From Streptomyces europaeiscabiei (GTDB taxonomy: Bacteria > Actinomycetota > Actinomycetes > Streptomycetales > Streptomycetaceae), in assembly GCF_001550375.1 (NCBI RefSeq), contig NZ_LRTR01000514.1, positions 1-64,000 on the forward strand: a stretch of 64,000 bases of DNA. Direction: 5' to 3'. The position numbers and the translations under genes were made by a program. Each line of letters starts with the position of its first letter. The first letter of the stretch is position 1. Under the pieces are notes generated by a model. It made no database searches. It had not been told where the DNA came from and saw only the letters and a list, made by a program, of their open reading frames with translations. Below, in pieces: positions 25,568 to 33,907 of the stretch.

Positions 25568-27001
25568 ATGTATCGCGACTCCATCGACCGCGGGCACTTG
25601 GCGTTCCCGCCCGACTTCATCCTCGGCGCCGCGACCGCCGCGTACCAGATCGAGGGTGGCGCGAGGGAGGGCGGTCGAGGCTCGTCCATCTGGGACACGT
25701 TCAGCCACGCCCCGGGGAAGACTGCTGAGGGGGCGACCGGGGACGTCGCCGCGGACCACTATCACCGCGTCGAGGTCGATCTCGACCTGATGGCCTCGCT
25801 CCACCTCGACGCCTACCGGTTCTCCATCTCCTGGCCGCGCGTGATGCCCACGGGCGAGGGCGAAGCGAATCCGGAGGGTCTGGAGTTCTACTCGCGCCTC
25901 GTCGACGGACTGCTCGCACGCGGCATCAAGCCGATCGTGACGCTCAACCACTGGGACCTCCCGCAGGCATTGGAGGATCGCTACGGCGGCTGGCGAGGGC
26001 GGGAAACCGCATTCGCCTTCGAGAAGTACGCGGAGATCGTGGGGGCGGCCCTCGGGGACCGGGTCGCCGTCTGGTCAACCCACAACGAGCCGTGGAACAA
26101 CTCCTTCGCCGGGTACGGCAATGGCGTGTTCGCGCCTGGCGGTAAGAGCCATGCAGATGCGCTCAAGGCTGCGCACCACCTCAACCTTTCCCACGGACTC
26201 GCGGTGGCAGCACTGCGGCGCACCGTGACCAATGCCGAAGCACAGATTTCCGTGGTGCTCAACATCTTCCGCATCGAAGCCGAGACCCCCGAGGACGCCG
26301 AAGCCGCGCGTCGGTTCGACGCTGTGGCCAACCGCGTGTTCACAGGGCCCATGCTCCGCGGGAACTATCCGGCCGATCTGCTGCAAGACACCCGGGCTTT
26401 CACCGACTGGAGCTTCGTTCTGCCGGGCGACTTGGAGATCTGCCACCAGCCCATCGACCTGCTCGGCGTCAACTACTACGAGGTCATGCACGTACGTCTG
26501 AATCAGGACTTCGACCCCAGCGCCGAAAGCTCCGGCGGCACGCCCTTCCCGGGCTCGGAGCGCATCGAGTTCGTCCGCCGCGACGAGCTGGCGCGAACGG
26601 TGATGGACTGGGGGATCGAACCACGAGGCCTCGAGGATCATCTGGTCGCCCTTTCCAAGGAGTTCCCCGAACTGCCGATCATGGTGATGGAGAACGGCGC
26701 GGCCTTCGAGGACGTGGTCGACGACTCGGGTGGCCGGCGCGTGGTCGTCGACCGCGACCGAACACAGTTCCTCATCGATCACGTCACGGCGGCTCATCGT
26801 GCTCGCGAGAGGGGCGCCCGCGTTGTCGGGTACCTCGTGTGGTCGCTGCTCGACAACTTCGAATGGGTCATGGGATACGGCCCGCGGTTCGGCATCATCC
26901 GGGTCGACTACGACACCCACGAGCGCATTCCGAAACTGAGCGCGCACTGGTTCGCGGAATTGTGTGCCACGAAGGTCGTCCCGGCCCTCGCCGGCCGCTG
27001 A
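25568..27001 (+). CDS. GH1 beta-glucosidase
   Basis: The full-length GH1 enzyme has 477 residues: FPPDFILGAATAAYQIEGG near the start, acid/base in STHNEPWN (E174; the usual TFNEP has Phe, here His) and nucleophile in VMENGAAF (E375). YLVWSLLDNFEWVMGY and RFGIIRVDY at the end are standard. There is no signal peptide, so it is cytoplasmic. It probably hydrolyses beta-glucosides or related disaccharides taken up by the cell. The secreted GH10 gene follows after 158 bp and may share its transcript. The upstream region carries operator copy 2. Confidence 0.92.
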   Translation: MYRDSIDRGHLAFPPDFILGAATAAYQIEGGAREGGRGSSIWDTFSHAPGKTAEGATGDVAADHYHRVEVDLDLMASLHLDAYRFSISWPRVMPTGEGEANPEGLEFYSRLVDGLLARGIKPIVTLNHWDLPQALEDRYGGWRGRETAFAFEKYAEIVGAALGDRVAVWSTHNEPWNNSFAGYGNGVFAPGGKSHADALKAAHHLNLSHGLAVAALRRTVTNAEAQISVVLNIFRIEAETPEDAEAARRFDAVANRVFTGPMLRGNYPADLLQDTRAFTDWSFVLPGDLEICHQPIDLLGVNYYEVMHVRLNQDFDPSAESSGGTPFPGSERIEFVRRDELARTVMDWGIEPRGLEDHLVALSKEFPELPIMVMENGAAFEDVVDDSGGRRVVVDRDRTQFLIDHVTAAHRARERGARVVGYLVWSLLDNFEWVMGYGPRFGIIRVDYDTHERIPKLSAHWFAELCATKVVPALAGR

Positions 27002-27159
27002 GCGACCACCCTCAATTTCCGCATTCTGCACACCCGCAGAGGCGGTCTCGGGCCGAGCCGCGTTCGTGGGCCGCCGGGAGACAGCGTACGGTCCACGTCG
27101 TCCGGATACCGCAGCGTGCCCTCGGACCATCCTTCAACAGGAAAGCGAGACACCATTCA

Positions 27160-28767
27160 ATGAGAATGCACCGCATCGGCGCGGCGCTCGCAACTGTCAC
27201 CATAGGGCTCTTGACCGTGGCCCTCCCCACCACCGGCGCCTCAGCTGATTCAGACGCGACCCTCCGCGAACTGGCAGCGAAGGAGGGAATCCTCATCGGC
27301 TCGGGGGCGACCAACCCCACCTATCTCGACGAACCGAAGTTCGGCGAGGTGCTGGCGGAACAGTTCAACAGCTTGTCTCCCGAGAACGAGCTGAAGTGGA
27401 AATTCGTCCAGCCCACGGAGGGCGACTTCGAGTTCGGGGGCCTCGACCGGCTCGTCGACTTCGTTGAAGACAACGACATGGTAGTCAAGGGACACGGGCT
27501 CATCTCCCAGTGCTGCAACCCGGAATACGTGACCGACGTCACCGACCCGGACGAGTTGCGCGCGGTCATGAAGACTCACTTCAACACGATCATGGACCGC
27601 TACGCCGGAAAGATGGACCGGTGGGACGTGATGACCGAGCCGTTCTCCACCTTCGGCGGCACCGGCCTCGCGCCGAACCACTTCTACGAGGTGCTCGGCG
27701 AGGACTACATCGCGGAAGCGTTCCGGATCGCGCACGCCGCTGACCCCGAGGCGAAGCTGTTCATCAACGAGGCGTTGGTGGAGTTCTACCCGGCGAAGCG
27801 CCAGGAGCTCTACGACCTAGTGGCCGGCATGGTCGCCGACGGTGTGCCCATCGACGGGGTGGGCTTCGAGATGCACGAGACACAGGCGGGTCCCGAGCCC
27901 GGAGTCATCACAGAGATGACGAAGTCCTACCAGAAGCTCGGACTCGAAGTCGCGATCACCGAACTCGACGTGCACACCTACGACGTGGATCAGCAGACGC
28001 AGATCTACGGGGACGTCATGGCCGAGGCGCTGGCGGCCGGAATCCGGGACATCAGCTTCTGGGGCTTCACCGACAAGCACGCCTACACGTGGCTGCCGGG
28101 CGCGAAGCCCCTCATGTTCGACGAGGAGTACAACCCCAAGCCCGCGTACTACGCCACGCGCGACGCTCTGCGGAACTTCGTCTCCGCTTCCTCGGCTGCT
28201 GGCGCCGGCACCCTGTCGAACACCAGCGGGTGGACCCACGGCCTCCATGACGGCAACTACAGCGTGAAGATGAACCTTTGGCACGGCACGCCAGGCAGCT
28301 TCTTCCGTCTTTACGAGAACGACAAGCTCGTCGCCGCGCGGGTGCCCACGACAGTCAGCGGCACCTCGCAGTCAGTCGTGACCGAATTCAAGGACAGGCC
28401 CAATGGCACCTACGCGTACCGGGCCGAACTGATCAACTCGAAGGGCACCACGTCCACGAACACCACGACTGTCACGGTCACGGATGCCGCCCCGGGCAAG
28501 CCCGTGGTCAGCCACGACAACTGGGACAAGGACGGCACCTTCACCGCCACCGCGAACCTGTGGTGGGGCACCAACGCCACCTCGTACACCTTCTACCTCG
28601 ACGGGGCAGTCGTCGGTGAGGGCCAGCTGGCCGCCGATTCGCCGAACGCACAGTCGCCTCAGGTAGCTCTGTCCGGGGTTCCGAAGGGCAAGCACAGCCT
28701 GAAGGTCGTCCTTACCAACGCGAGGGGATCGACCGAATCGGATCCCGTGGACGTGACGGTCGCCTGA
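27160..28767 (+). CDS. Secreted GH10 glycosidase, probable tomatinase-type (TomA-like)
   Basis: It has 535 residues with a Sec signal (about 1-30). The GH10 barrel shows SPENELKWKFVQPTEGDFEF (residues 73-92), acid/base E160 in WDVMTEPF and nucleophile E268 in VAITELDVHTYD. It departs from xylanases: canonical W-D-V-x-N-E has Thr for Asn, and the GHTLVWHSQ xylose-binding segment reads GHGLISQCCNPEYV, losing both Trp and the second His. Two repeated Ig/Fn3-like domains follow (about 350-445 and 446-535), each with a NLW-H/W-GT motif. Clavibacter TomA, which removes the tetrasaccharide from alpha-tomatine, is a GH10 of similar size with a beta-type C-terminal domain. Family assignment is secure; substrate is inferred from architecture and neighbours. 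The ATG at 27160 lacks a close ribosome site. Confidence 0.7.
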   Translation: MRMHRIGAALATVTIGLLTVALPTTGASADSDATLRELAAKEGILIGSGATNPTYLDEPKFGEVLAEQFNSLSPENELKWKFVQPTEGDFEFGGLDRLVDFVEDNDMVVKGHGLISQCCNPEYVTDVTDPDELRAVMKTHFNTIMDRYAGKMDRWDVMTEPFSTFGGTGLAPNHFYEVLGEDYIAEAFRIAHAADPEAKLFINEALVEFYPAKRQELYDLVAGMVADGVPIDGVGFEMHETQAGPEPGVITEMTKSYQKLGLEVAITELDVHTYDVDQQTQIYGDVMAEALAAGIRDISFWGFTDKHAYTWLPGAKPLMFDEEYNPKPAYYATRDALRNFVSASSAAGAGTLSNTSGWTHGLHDGNYSVKMNLWHGTPGSFFRLYENDKLVAARVPTTVSGTSQSVVTEFKDRPNGTYAYRAELINSKGTTSTNTTTVTVTDAAPGKPVVSHDNWDKDGTFTATANLWWGTNATSYTFYLDGAVVGEGQLAADSPNAQSPQVALSGVPKGKHSLKVVLTNARGSTESDPVDVTVA

Positions 28768-28804
28768 CGTCAAGTAGTTTCTCGTCTACGGTCAAACGGG
28801 GGAT

Positions 28805-28844
28805 AGACGCCCGGCGCGCTCACGACAGGGTGCGCCGGGCGTCT
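28805..28844 (+). terminator. Terminator of the GH10 gene
   Basis: A perfect 13-bp stem, AGACGCCCGGCGC (28805-28817) with its complement at 28832-28844, lies 37 bp after the GH10 stop. It is one of the strongest hairpins in the window and marks the right boundary of glycosidase cluster A. Confidence 0.75.
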
Positions 28845-28849
28845 GCGTC

Positions 28850-29205
28850 GCGTGCTGTCCAACTCCTCCGCCGGGTGAGAGGACGAAGGGCCACCGGCAG
28901 GCTGGAGACACGGGCACCCAATGCGTTGACGGAGGGTTTGCACTCGCCCCGGCTGCGACTTGCGCACGAAGTGCTGCGTTGGTCGTTGCCCTCGCTATTG
29001 TGGATGGGTGGTGGTCCGGGCTGCGGGAGTACACCGCTGCGGGCCTCTTTCTGGAGTGGAAGTCGGTATGAACGAAGTGGGAGGTTGCCAAGAGGACTGC
29101 GGGACTGGGTGATATTGCCCTGGCGGGGGCGGAGTGACCCAGGGCGGGATCTGCGGAGTTGTTCCCGCCGTCCAGGGTTCCCGACCGAACGGACGAGGAG
29201 TCTCA
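28850..29205. other. Gap of about 360 bp with no supported gene
   Basis: A plus-strand frame is open across it but its Arg/Gly/Ser-rich translation looks like a shadow frame. I see no RNA gene, repeat or IS end. It separates clusters A and B. Confidence 0.4.
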
Positions 29206-29211
29206 ACGGCC

Positions 29212-30330
29212 TTACGGACGGGGGCGGCGTACGGACTGACGGATCACCAGTTGCGTACTGAGGACGACATGGTCGTCGCCGCTGATGCGTTCGCTGTGCT
29301 CCAGGGCGAGCCGGACCGCTGTTCTGCCGAGATCCTCGTACGGCACCCGGACCGACGTGAGCGACGGGGTCAGGTCCGAGGCGAAGGGGACGTCGTCGAA
29401 GCCCACCAGGGAGATGTCCCGGGGGACGTTCAGGCCGGCGTCGCGGAGCGCGGCCAACGCACCGAGGGCCACCATGTCCGTCCCCGCGAGGACGCCCGTG
29501 AAATCGACCCCCGCCTTCAGCGCGTCCCTCGTGCGCTGGTAGCCGGAGACGCGGGTGTACGGACCGGGGACGTCCAGTTCTTCCGCGTACTCCACGCCGT
29601 GCGCGCGCAGGGCGTGGAGGTAGCCCTCCCTCCGTTGCGCCCCCGTACTGAGTTGTGGGTCGCCGCCCAGGAAGAGGACGCGCCGGTGGCCTTGGACGAA
29701 CAGATGGTCTGCGGCCTGGAAGGCGCCTCCGCGGTTGTCGTAGTCCACGACGGTGACTGGGTGATGCCCGGGCAGGGGCGGGCGGCCGACCAGGACCAGA
29801 CGTGACCCGGCGGCGTCCAGGGCGCGCGCGTACTCGGTCATGCGCTGGAAGTAGACCTCGTCCTGCACTGCCCCGCCGACGAGGACCACCGCGGCCGCGT
29901 GCTGCTCGCGCATCAACTGCACCAGGTCGTCCTCGCGGGCAGTGTCTCCGTGAGTGGCGCAGACCAGGCTCAGCCGGCCCCGCAGGGCCGCCTCCTGCTC
30001 GACCCCGGCGGCGACATGGGCCAGCGACGGCCCGGTGATGTCCCGCAGGACCAGTGCGACGGGACCGGCCACCCGACCGGAGAGGGCTTTGGCGTGGACG
30101 TTCACCACGTAGTGCAGCGACTCCACGGCAGCCATGATGCGCTCCCGGGTGGCGGCCGACACGGGATAGTTGCCGGCCAGGGCCCTGGAAACGGTTGCTA
30201 CCGACACCCCCGCCCGTTCGGCGACATCGCGAATCGTGCTGGGGCGCTCTTCACCTGCCTGGTTCTTGCGCCGACGCCTAGAAGCCTGGGAGGCGGGCGT
30301 TGGGGGAGAACCGTTTCCGTTCGCTGTCAC
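29212..30330 (-). CDS. LacI-family regulator of cluster B
   Basis: It has 372 residues. A basic N-terminal tail (QASRRRRKNQAG) precedes the HTH TIRDVAERAGVSVATVSRAL (about 32-51) and hinge YVVNVHAKALSG. The ligand domain has GVLAGTDMVALGALAALRDA and ISLVGFDDVPFASDLTPSLT. It is downstream of the GH127 gene on the same strand, with a candidate operator (AAACGATTACTGC) in the gap and a second copy before the importer operon. This points to autoregulation and control of the importer and lyases. Confidence 0.9.
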   Translation of the reverse strand: MTANGNGSPPTPASQASRRRRKNQAGEERPSTIRDVAERAGVSVATVSRALAGNYPVSAATRERIMAAVESLHYVVNVHAKALSGRVAGPVALVLRDITGPSLAHVAAGVEQEAALRGRLSLVCATHGDTAREDDLVQLMREQHAAAVVLVGGAVQDEVYFQRMTEYARALDAAGSRLVLVGRPPLPGHHPVTVVDYDNRGGAFQAADHLFVQGHRRVLFLGGDPQLSTGAQRREGYLHALRAHGVEYAEELDVPGPYTRVSGYQRTRDALKAGVDFTGVLAGTDMVALGALAALRDAGLNVPRDISLVGFDDVPFASDLTPSLTSVRVPYEDLGRTAVRLALEHSERISGDDHVVLSTQLVIRQSVRRPRP

Positions 30331-30397
30331 ACCTTGACGTTACTGCACTGAGCATCCTCGCGGACACAGAAGGGTGCGACCGGTTCCCGAATCTTGG

Positions 30398-30411
30398 TAA
30401 ACGATTACTGC
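30398..30411. promoter_or_regulatory. LacI-type operator, copy 1 (TAAACGATTACTGC)
   Basis: TAAACGATTA is a near-palindrome around a central CG, the usual form of LacI-family operators. The 13-mer AAACGATTACTGC recurs exactly at 33799-33811. This copy is about 70 bp upstream of the LacI start, suggesting autoregulation. Confidence 0.6.
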
Positions 30412-30434
30412 GGGCATGTTGACCGCGCCGACGT

Positions 30435-32399
30435 CTACCCGCGGGCGGCCAGCGGCAGCCAGACCCGCATGGCGCCCGGCTCGCGGTTGGCCCAGGCGTA
30501 GTACGGCACCGCCGTCAGCTCGACGCTCTCGTGGGGTTCGCCGGAAGTCGCCGACGTGTACGGCAGGTAGGGCCAGTCGCCGGACGTATCGTCGGCGCGG
30601 AGCCGGTTCCCCGCGACGCTCACCGTTCGCACCCCGCCGAGCAGTTCGGGGCGGCTGCGCACGGTCAGTGGCGTGTCCGGCGGCACAGCGATCGTGTCCG
30701 GGTCCAGGCGCCCCGGTTGGTCGGTCCGCTCCAGGCAGTAGACCAGCGGACCGCGTTCGACGGCGGCGCAGCCCCGGACGGCGTCGACGCGTGAGGAAGG
30801 GACGGTGAGCCGGGCCGGCATCGCGAGGTCGAGGCGGACGGTGTCGCCGGGGGTGAACGCGCGGGTGATGCGCAGCCAGCCGGAGTCGGCCCCGTCTTCG
30901 ACGGTGGTGCCGTTCACGGTCAGGGTGTGGTCGGCGCACCACGCCGGCAGGCGTAGGGAGAGCGTGCGCGGCAGGGCGGTGGGAGCCTCGTCCACGGTGA
31001 CGGTCACCGTGCCCTCCCACGGATACTCCGTCGTCACCCGTACGGTGAGGCCGTCGCCGCCGTAGACGCCCGTGGCGTACTGGTGCAGTTGCAGACCGCT
31101 GTCGTCGGCTGTGGCCAGGTAGTGCGGGAGCCCGGCGAGCAGGCGCATGACGTTGGGCGGGCAGCACGCGCAGCGGAACCAGGGGGTGCGGTGGGCGGTC
31201 TGGTCGCCGGGGCGTTCGTGTGAACGGGCCCGCCGATGAAGCGGGTTGACGTACAGCCAGGTGCGGCCGTCGAGACCGGCGCCGGCCAGGAAGCCGTTGA
31301 ACAGGGTGCGCTCGACGAGGTCGGAGTAGCGGGCCTCGCCGGTGAGCAGGGCCATGCGCCAGGAGAAGTGGACGGAGGCGATGGCGGCGCAGGTCTCGGC
31401 GTAGGCGCGGTCGGCCGGCAGTTCGTGGGCGTCGCCGAAGGCCTCCCAGTCGTGCCGGGAGCCGACGGCGCCGGTGAGGTAGGTCTTGGTCGTGACCATG
31501 TCCCGCCACAGCCGCTCCAGCGCCGTGCGGAGTTCCGTGTCGCCGGTCTCCGCGGCCAGGTCGGCGGCTCCGGCGAGGAGGTAGAGCTGGCGTACGGCGT
31601 GGCCGGTGACCTCGTCCGCCGCGCGGACCGGCGTGTGGTCCTGCCAGTACTCGGGCCCCGGGTCGCGGTCGTGGCCCCGGTCGGCGCCGGAGGAGAGGGT
31701 GCCGTGACCGCGGCGTTCCAGGAAGTAGCGGGCGAGGTCCAGGTACCGCTTCTCGTCGGTCGTCCGGTGGAGTTCGACGAGGGCGGTCTCCACCTCGGGA
31801 TGGCCACAGACGGTGTCCACCTGCTTGCCAGGGCCGAAGACGGAGTCGATGTGGTCCGCGAGCCGGCGGGCCACGGCGAGCAGCCGGTCGGAACCGGTGG
31901 CCCGGTGGTGCGCCACGGCGGCCTGGATCAGATGTCCCGCGCAGTACAGCTCGTGTCCCCAGCCCGGCTCGGTCCAGGGAATGCCGCCGCCGAGCTGGTA
32001 GTACGTCTGGAGGTAGCCGTCCTCGCGCTGGGCGGCGGCGATCAGCTCGACGATGGCTTCGACCTCGGTGGCGAGTGTCTCGTCGGGAGTGTCCGCGAGC
32101 TGCCAGCAGGCGGCTTCCAGCCACTTGTAGACGTCGGAGTCCTGGAACTGGAAGTCGCCGGAGAAGCCGGTGCCGGACGGGGTGTCCGCGCCGTCGGTGC
32201 GCGGGGCCGCGGCGGCACGGAAGTTGGCCAGGTTGCCGGCCTGCTCCAGCCGCCCCGGGCCCTCGGCGAGGGAGATCCGGGCGTTGACCCGGCGACGTTC
32301 GGCCCAGAAGCCGCCCTCGATGCGGGCCGCGGAGGCGGGACGCAGGGGTGAGACGGCACGTGGGGAGGGGTGGACCGGTCCGGCCTGAATGGTGTTCAA
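30435..32399 (-). CDS. GH127 beta-L-arabinofuranosidase-like enzyme
   Basis: It has 654 residues. An alpha/alpha barrel opens IEGGFWAERRRVNARISL and has YKWLEAACWQLADTPD and QREDGYLQTYYQLGGG. The family-diagnostic zinc/cysteine centre is visible as ETCAAI followed by FRCACCPPNVMRLLAGLPHY, where one Cys is the nucleophile in characterised GH127. C-terminal beta-sandwiches contain GCAAVERGPLVYCLER. No signal peptide, so cytoplasmic. The TTG start at 32399 is preceded by GGAGA at 6 bases. Predicted role: releasing L-arabinofuranose from imported plant oligosaccharides; other furanosides or pyranosides remain possible. A GC-rich spacer of 117 bp separates it from the dehydrogenase gene upstream. 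Confidence 0.85.
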   Translation of the reverse strand: MNTIQAGPVHPSPRAVSPLRPASAARIEGGFWAERRRVNARISLAEGPGRLEQAGNLANFRAAAAPRTDGADTPSGTGFSGDFQFQDSDVYKWLEAACWQLADTPDETLATEVEAIVELIAAAQREDGYLQTYYQLGGGIPWTEPGWGHELYCAGHLIQAAVAHHRATGSDRLLAVARRLADHIDSVFGPGKQVDTVCGHPEVETALVELHRTTDEKRYLDLARYFLERRGHGTLSSGADRGHDRDPGPEYWQDHTPVRAADEVTGHAVRQLYLLAGAADLAAETGDTELRTALERLWRDMVTTKTYLTGAVGSRHDWEAFGDAHELPADRAYAETCAAIASVHFSWRMALLTGEARYSDLVERTLFNGFLAGAGLDGRTWLYVNPLHRRARSHERPGDQTAHRTPWFRCACCPPNVMRLLAGLPHYLATADDSGLQLHQYATGVYGGDGLTVRVTTEYPWEGTVTVTVDEAPTALPRTLSLRLPAWCADHTLTVNGTTVEDGADSGWLRITRAFTPGDTVRLDLAMPARLTVPSSRVDAVRGCAAVERGPLVYCLERTDQPGRLDPDTIAVPPDTPLTVRSRPELLGGVRTVSVAGNRLRADDTSGDWPYLPYTSATSGEPHESVELTAVPYYAWANREPGAMRVWLPLAARG

Positions 32400-32516
32400 G
32401 GGTGTCTCCGAGGGAAGAGGGACGGGCTGGGGTGGGGTGGGGTGCGACGGGATCGGCGTTGCGGGAGCCCGGGCGGGCGGGCGGCGTCCTCGGCCGGCGG
32501 GTGGGCGTCGAAGTCC

Positions 32517-33530
32517 TCAGGCGCTGATCGCCAGTTCGGCCCGGTGGACCGGGTGGGCAGGCGGCAGCCCCGTCGTCAGGCGTTCCAGTTCCGTCACCAC
32601 CGTGCCGCCGAGGCGGGCCAGTTCGTTGCCGAGGGAGCCGGCGATGTGCGGCGTGAGGAACACGTTCGGAAGGCGGTAGAGCGGGGAGTCCGCGGGCAGC
32701 GGCTCGGGGTCGGTGACGTCCAGGATCGCGCTGAGCCGGCCGTTCACCAGTTCCTCGGTGAGCGCGGTGTGGTCGACGAGGGCGCCCCGTGAGGTGTTGA
32801 TGAGGACGCCGCCGTCGGGGATGAGCGCCAGCCGCTCGCGGTTGAGCATGTGATGGGTCTGCGGGGTGTCGGGGGCGTGCACGCTGACGATGTCACTGGT
32901 GCGCAGCAACTCGTCGAGGCCCAGCGGGACCGCGCCCAGTTCCGCGGCCTGGGCGGCGTCGACGTAGGGGTCGTGGAGGCTCACCGACAGCTCGAAGGGC
33001 CGCAGCAGTTCCAGGACCCGGCGGCCCACCCGGGAGGCGCCGATCAGACCGACCCGGCGGCCGAGGTTGCCGACCGTCACGTACTCCGTCGCAGCGGGGT
33101 AGACGTGCTCGGCCCGGAAGCGTTCGCGCAGCCCGAAGGCGTCCTTGCCGGCCAGCAGGATCGCGGCGAGCGTGTACTCGGCCACGGGCAGGGCGTTGGC
33201 CCGCACCGCGCTGGAGAGGGTGAGACCGCGCTCCCAGAACGGCTCACCCACGAGGTGGCGGACGCTGCCGCCGGCGTGCATGACGGCGCGCAGTCGCGGC
33301 GCCGCCGCCAGTACCTCCGCGCCGAGGTGCGGGCAGCCCCAGCCGGTGACCAGTACCTCGGCGCGGCCCAGGGCCTCGGCCACGGCGGGATCGGAGAAGT
33401 CCTGGGCGACGAGCGTGAGGTCGACCCGCGCCAGTTGCTGGAGGCGGGTCAGCAGCGGAGGCGGGAAGAGTTCGGGCAGATGTACCGGATTCATGGCGAA
33501 GAGGGCGAACGGCGGCACTGACGTATGCAT
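32517..33530 (-). CDS. D-isomer-specific 2-hydroxyacid dehydrogenase
   Basis: It has 337 residues from ATG 33530, which has AGGAG 5 bases upstream; the longer frame to 33800 runs into the control region. The NAD-binding part has VGLIGASRVGRRVLELLRPF (G-x-S-x-x-G, with Ser for the usual second Gly) and VSVHAPDTPQTHHMLN. The catalytic Arg is in INTSRGALVDHTAL, the Glu in DVTDPEPLP and the His in VFLTPHIAGSLGNE. It is divergent from the importer. It probably reduces or oxidises an acidic sugar-derived 2-keto/2-hydroxy acid from cluster B substrates. Confidence 0.85.
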   Translation of the reverse strand: MHTSVPPFALFAMNPVHLPELFPPPLLTRLQQLARVDLTLVAQDFSDPAVAEALGRAEVLVTGWGCPHLGAEVLAAAPRLRAVMHAGGSVRHLVGEPFWERGLTLSSAVRANALPVAEYTLAAILLAGKDAFGLRERFRAEHVYPAATEYVTVGNLGRRVGLIGASRVGRRVLELLRPFELSVSLHDPYVDAAQAAELGAVPLGLDELLRTSDIVSVHAPDTPQTHHMLNRERLALIPDGGVLINTSRGALVDHTALTEELVNGRLSAILDVTDPEPLPADSPLYRLPNVFLTPHIAGSLGNELARLGGTVVTELERLTTGLPPAHPVHRAELAISA

Positions 33531-33907
33531 GCTGCTCCTGGGGAGGGGCGCCGGGATCGGCCGGCGACAAGCCTGAGCGTCACAGTAAACGTATTCCACG
33601 CTAGAAGCCCCAGAGAACCCGGTCAATGACCAGCTCTGCGACACAGGTACGTCACAGAGAGTCCACCCACCTGCCCCGCGATGGCGCGAACGTCCATGGT
33701 CAGGCGCATCGACAGGTAGCGTTCTGGAAAGTCGAGCGAAACAATCCGGCGCCACCTCTTGTGGATCTGGCTCCCTCGGTCGTACCGTCCACGACAACAA
33801 ACGATTACTGCCTCGCCGCGCAGTACCCGTTTCTCTCCCCTCGCGTCGCCCTGACCGCGCCGTTCCCCCACGTGCAGGCGCCGTCCCATTCCTTTCGTGG
33901 AGGACCG
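33531..33907. other. Divergent control region of cluster B
   Basis: These 377 bp between the dehydrogenase and importer operons contain the second exact LacI operator 13-mer (33799-33811), about 100 bp before the importer ATG. No gene is supported. Confidence 0.5.
33799..33811. promoter_or_regulatory. LacI-type operator, copy 2 (AAACGATTACTGC)
   Basis: It is identical over 13 bases to copy 1 at 30399-30411, with the same near-symmetrical AAACGATT core. It is well placed to repress the importer-lyase operon starting at 33908. Confidence 0.6.

Noticed and set aside
33626-33907. N-terminal extension of the cluster B binding protein
   Set aside because: The frame is open, but the lipoprotein signal and GGAGGA site place the start at 33908, and the extension covers the operator region.
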